The notes below the pieces were generated by a model. That model saw nothing but the letters and a program-made list of their open reading frames with translations. It made no database searches and was not told the origin of the DNA. From Ridgeia piscesae (taxonomy: Eukaryota > Annelida > Polychaeta > Sabellida > Siboglinidae), in contig JAODUO010001192.1 of assembly GCA_025642075.2 (NCBI GenBank), forward strand, positions 1-64,000: a DNA stretch of 64,000 nt, written 5' to 3'. The translations under genes and the position numbers were made by a program. Shown here piece after piece: positions 61,176-64,000 of the stretch (positions within the stretch are counted from its first letter, which is position 1; every line of letters begins with the position of its first letter).

Positions 61176-63041
61176 GTTTGTGGAAGTTTCTTTCTTTTTT
61201 CTTAAATTGTTTACTTAATCTTATTTAATATTCTTATAACCATATTCAGTGTGTTGACGGTATATTATCTGCCAAAATGTGTTTACTACCTCTATTTAGC
61301 TTGTAACATTGTTCACGATGTGAACATATTTTCATGGTGCTACACTTTCAAATGGGAAACAGAACACCCAATTTCAAAACAAACTTTATTGGCTTTTGGC
61401 AGTAATGTTGTGTCGAGCCTAGCCTTGGTTACCCTGGCTCCGGGAGGTGGCAGCATCCTTTAGTTCTTCACATCTGCCTGGGGAATTGCTGGAGAGATGC
61501 TGATTGGCTATCAGGCCAACTATGAAACTAAAATAAGAATACACTTTTATAAGATAATACTGTACTATTAAACGTATTCAACATTAAATCTTTAAAATAT
61601 ATATCATGTTATTTTTAAAATATAAGTAATATGTATATGCATGTATATAATTAAGTAATTACGATATATTATATTGTTTCTAAAATATTAAGTTAAGGTA
61701 AATTTAAAAGTAAAACCTAAATAAAATATATAAATTGGTTATAAAATAATAATAACAGTTCATAAAATACATGATGGTAAGTGTCACACAGTTCCTCGGT
61801 GGAAGTTAGCCTATTTAGATAAATGTCTTGAGGACAGTCTTGAATGTAATTATAGTGTCTGATTGACAACACAGTTGAACACATACAGAAACACAAAATC
61901 AGATATTTGGATTTTTATTATTTAATTATTTTAGTAAAGAGGTGGCTCCCTGAGAACAGCTGTCAAAGCCTTAGATGAATGTCCTGATCTTATTATTTCT
62001 ATTCAGTTTAAATTATTTATACAAATGTTTAGCATGGATGTTTGATAAGAATTATGCACTCCATGTGCAAGTATTTAAAAACAGAATTTCTGTCACCTGA
62101 TGTATTGCGTGTCATTTGAAATGTGGCTTGTCAAATAACAAATTCTTCTACTCCTTTTAGAGACACCAAGTGTACAAACTGCTCACACCTGACATGTCAG
62201 GCATTGCTGTCGGGCACCAATGGCTCCATCTACACTGAGGCACGTGCATTTATGAAGACCCACAAACTCACTATTCCACCAGACACATATTACAGAAATA
62301 TCGCCAGGGATTGTTTTAAATTCAAGACTGTCTTGGGGTATAGGATGAGGCCGGCATCTGCCGAGGAGGCAAACTTCTCTATCGCATTCAACCTGCTGAT
62401 ACACACAGACTTAGGGCAGGTGGAGAGACTGCTTAGGACAATCTATCACCCACAGAACTCGTACTGCATCCACATCGATGCCAAGGCAAAACCGGCCATG
62501 CGGGACGCCATCCATGCAATTGCAGCATGCTTCGATAATGTCTTCGTCGCGTCAAAGCTTGAACGAGTCGTATACGCTGGGTTCACGCGTCTCCAGGCAG
62601 ACATCAACTGCATGCGGGACCAAGTCAAAGTTCACACCAGGTGGCGCTACCTGATAAATGTAGCCGGCCAGGCATTCCCGCTCCGGACTAACTTAGAGCT
62701 AGTGCGGATTCTGAAATTGTATAATGGTTATAACGATATCGAGGCGCTGTATCGGAGGACGATAAGGAGACGTATTAACTATGAGTGGAATGAAACGGAA
62801 TCGAAGGGAATGGTAAAAACTGGGCAGAAGAAAGGCCCGCCCCCGCACAATATAGAAATCGTTCGTGGCAGTGCCTACGGAGTGTTTAGTCGGGCGTTCG
62901 TCGAGTTTGTTCTCACCGACCAGAAAGCGATAGATCTCCTCGAGTGGTCACGGACATCTTACAGTCCCGATGAGCATTACTGGTCGACACTTCATCACAC
63001 CTACGTGAACCCACATCTGGACACACCCGGCGCTTTCTCGG
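60916..63041 (+). CDS. Beta-1,6-N-acetylglucosaminyltransferase, GT14 (GCNT-like), partial
   Basis: Golgi type II membrane glycosyltransferase that adds GlcNAc in beta-1,6 linkage to branch O-glycan cores (core 2) or related acceptors. Coding exons 60949-61175 and 62161-63041 give 369 codons, then the window ends before the next exon. Residues 1-4 are cytosolic, 5-26 a signal anchor (LLGLVKVLLIMSTLSCYLLL). The Branch domain starts near residue 147: NFSIAFNLLIHTDLGQVERL, TIYHPQNSYCIHIDAKA, FDNVFVASKLERVVYAG, LQADINCMRD, WRYLINVAGQAFPLRTNLE and TSYSPDEHYWSTL. Each has a close counterpart in human GCNT1/3/4. The Glu of SPDE (about residue 347) corresponds by position to the catalytic base reported for mouse C2GnT-L. 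N-glycosylation sites NCS, NGS and NFS are present. The last ~90 residues (W...GDL region) are missing. Paralogue not resolved, so no symbol is given. Confidence 0.92.
61176..62160 (+). other. Intron of the GCNT-like gene
   Basis: 985 bp, AT-rich (especially 61530-61780), no element recognised. Acceptor CTCCTTTTAG. Confidence 0.75.
62161..63041 (+). CDS. GCNT-like catalytic-domain exon
   Basis: 881 nt, completes codon 76 (AG+A, Arg) and encodes residues 77-369; donor TCGG|GTGAGA, phase 1. It carries most of the Branch domain and Cys residues typical of the family. GC content is clearly above the flanking introns. Confidence 0.93.
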
Positions 63042-64000
63042 GTGAGATACACATTAGCATATACAGGTTTAGTTTTTTATGGAAAATTTGAGGGAGTCCA
63101 GCGGACTCCTAGAGGTTGCTCTTATTTGAGAATCTGCAGAAAAAGTTGGGGTCTGCACAATAATAACGTAAACAAATTAAGTCCAAATAATGTTTTTTTC
63201 TGCAAGTTGTTTCCTGTGCTTCTACCACCTTTCTAATATGTTAACATATTTGCTGGGCGACAACCCCGTCAACATTCCAGTCTCCTATGCCCATTGTATA
63301 CATATCTCATGCCGATATTTCAACCAATCTTTTATCACAAATGAGCAACTCTATATCGCCTGTAATCCAATTAAGATGTTTAAAAACTAGAGTCACACAG
63401 ACTCCTATCAACAGACATACAAGGAGTCTGTAGACAAAACAAGGAGACTTGGACTCACGGACTCCCATTAAAATCAAAGCCAAGAGGTGACATGTCCCCA
63501 AAACTTGAATGCATAAAATGTCGCTGAACTCAGATGAATTATGCCCACCCCCTTGGCCTTGCTACTTACTACAACCAGCCTGCATCAGCAACTGTGAACA
63601 TTGACTCGACAAGTATTCTTCTTCATCATTCACTTTCACCCTGGTAGTTGTGATGTACATTGCAGGTCTTCCATGGTGACATGGGTCTTGTGCCATTTTT
63701 GTGGAATTTCCATTGGCCAGGCTGCCTCAATGTCAGTTGTATGGGTCAGTACTCGTACACAAAAATGGTACATCTGATTTCTAAATAAAAATGTATAATT
63801 TAGATTCAAAACATGTACATTCTGAAGCAGGAGGTAACTGGCATAACGACAATTGAAGTTGGGATAACATTCGTCATGACTAAGAGATGACAACATGAAG
63901 TTAATATGTGAGATAGTAGGTAACATGGACACTAATTTAGGTAAATTTGACCATAACATCCTCATTAGACATAACTTGAGAGCCAGCAAGATCCATGTAT
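63042..64000 (+). other. Start of the next intron of the GCNT-like gene
   Basis: No exon encoding the remaining C-terminal blocks is seen up to the window end. Short self-similar pieces around GGACTCC/GGAGTCT occur at 63090-63110 and 63385-63470. Confidence 0.6.

Noticed and set aside
61251..61463. 70-codon frame in the GCNT-like intron
   Set aside because: It lies between two exons that join in phase and shows no similarity to the family.
63636..63989. 117-codon minus-strand frame at the window end
   Set aside because: No family features; AT-rich intronic sequence of the GCNT-like gene.

Overview
The window is nuclear DNA of an animal. It is AT-rich, with short exons, GT-AG introns, long non-coding stretches, tRNA-derived SINEs, decayed LINEs, hAT-like MITEs and very large tandem arrays; there are no operons or ribosome binding sites. 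The protein families are pan-animal and the divergence from human is large, so a marine invertebrate (perhaps a mollusc or another lophotrochozoan) is plausible, but the species cannot be named from sequence alone.

Three protein genes can be built by hand with consistent splice phases. (1) MRPL50, mitochondrial ribosomal protein L50: plus strand, 4 exons, 2304-12606, 240 codons plus stop. Its 7.7 kb first intron is almost filled by a 7.0 kb segment with inverted ends and TTAA flanks, which itself holds smaller hAT-like insertions. (2) SYNRG, gamma-synergin, the EH-domain partner of the AP-1 clathrin adaptor: minus strand, 18 coding exons from 42265 down to 16365, 1234 codons plus stop; every exon junction keeps frame. 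(3) A GT14 family (GCNT-like) beta-1,6-N-acetylglucosaminyltransferase: plus strand, two exons at 60916-61175 and 62161-63041. It runs off the window before its C-terminal part.

MRPL50 and SYNRG converge tail to tail. SYNRG is crowded with tandem repeats: roughly 11-12 kb of about 26 kb is minisatellite or microsatellite, in at least six unrelated unit families (43, 34, 23, 47, 39 and 23 bp, plus an 850 bp CA run). One array (43 bp unit) starts on the SYNRG stop codon and each unit is a degenerate copy of the last codons plus stop. Another places about 425 UG dinucleotides 40 nt upstream of the 3' splice site of the EH-domain exon. A complete intron has also been duplicated in tandem.

From 42.3 to 60.9 kb no coding gene was recognised. 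That stretch holds GC-rich and pentamer satellites, a CpG-richer patch at 45.34-45.72 kb that may be a promoter, several SINEs, two clean hAT-like MITEs with 8-bp target duplications, and a decayed LINE with a YADD box (56.5-58.3 kb).
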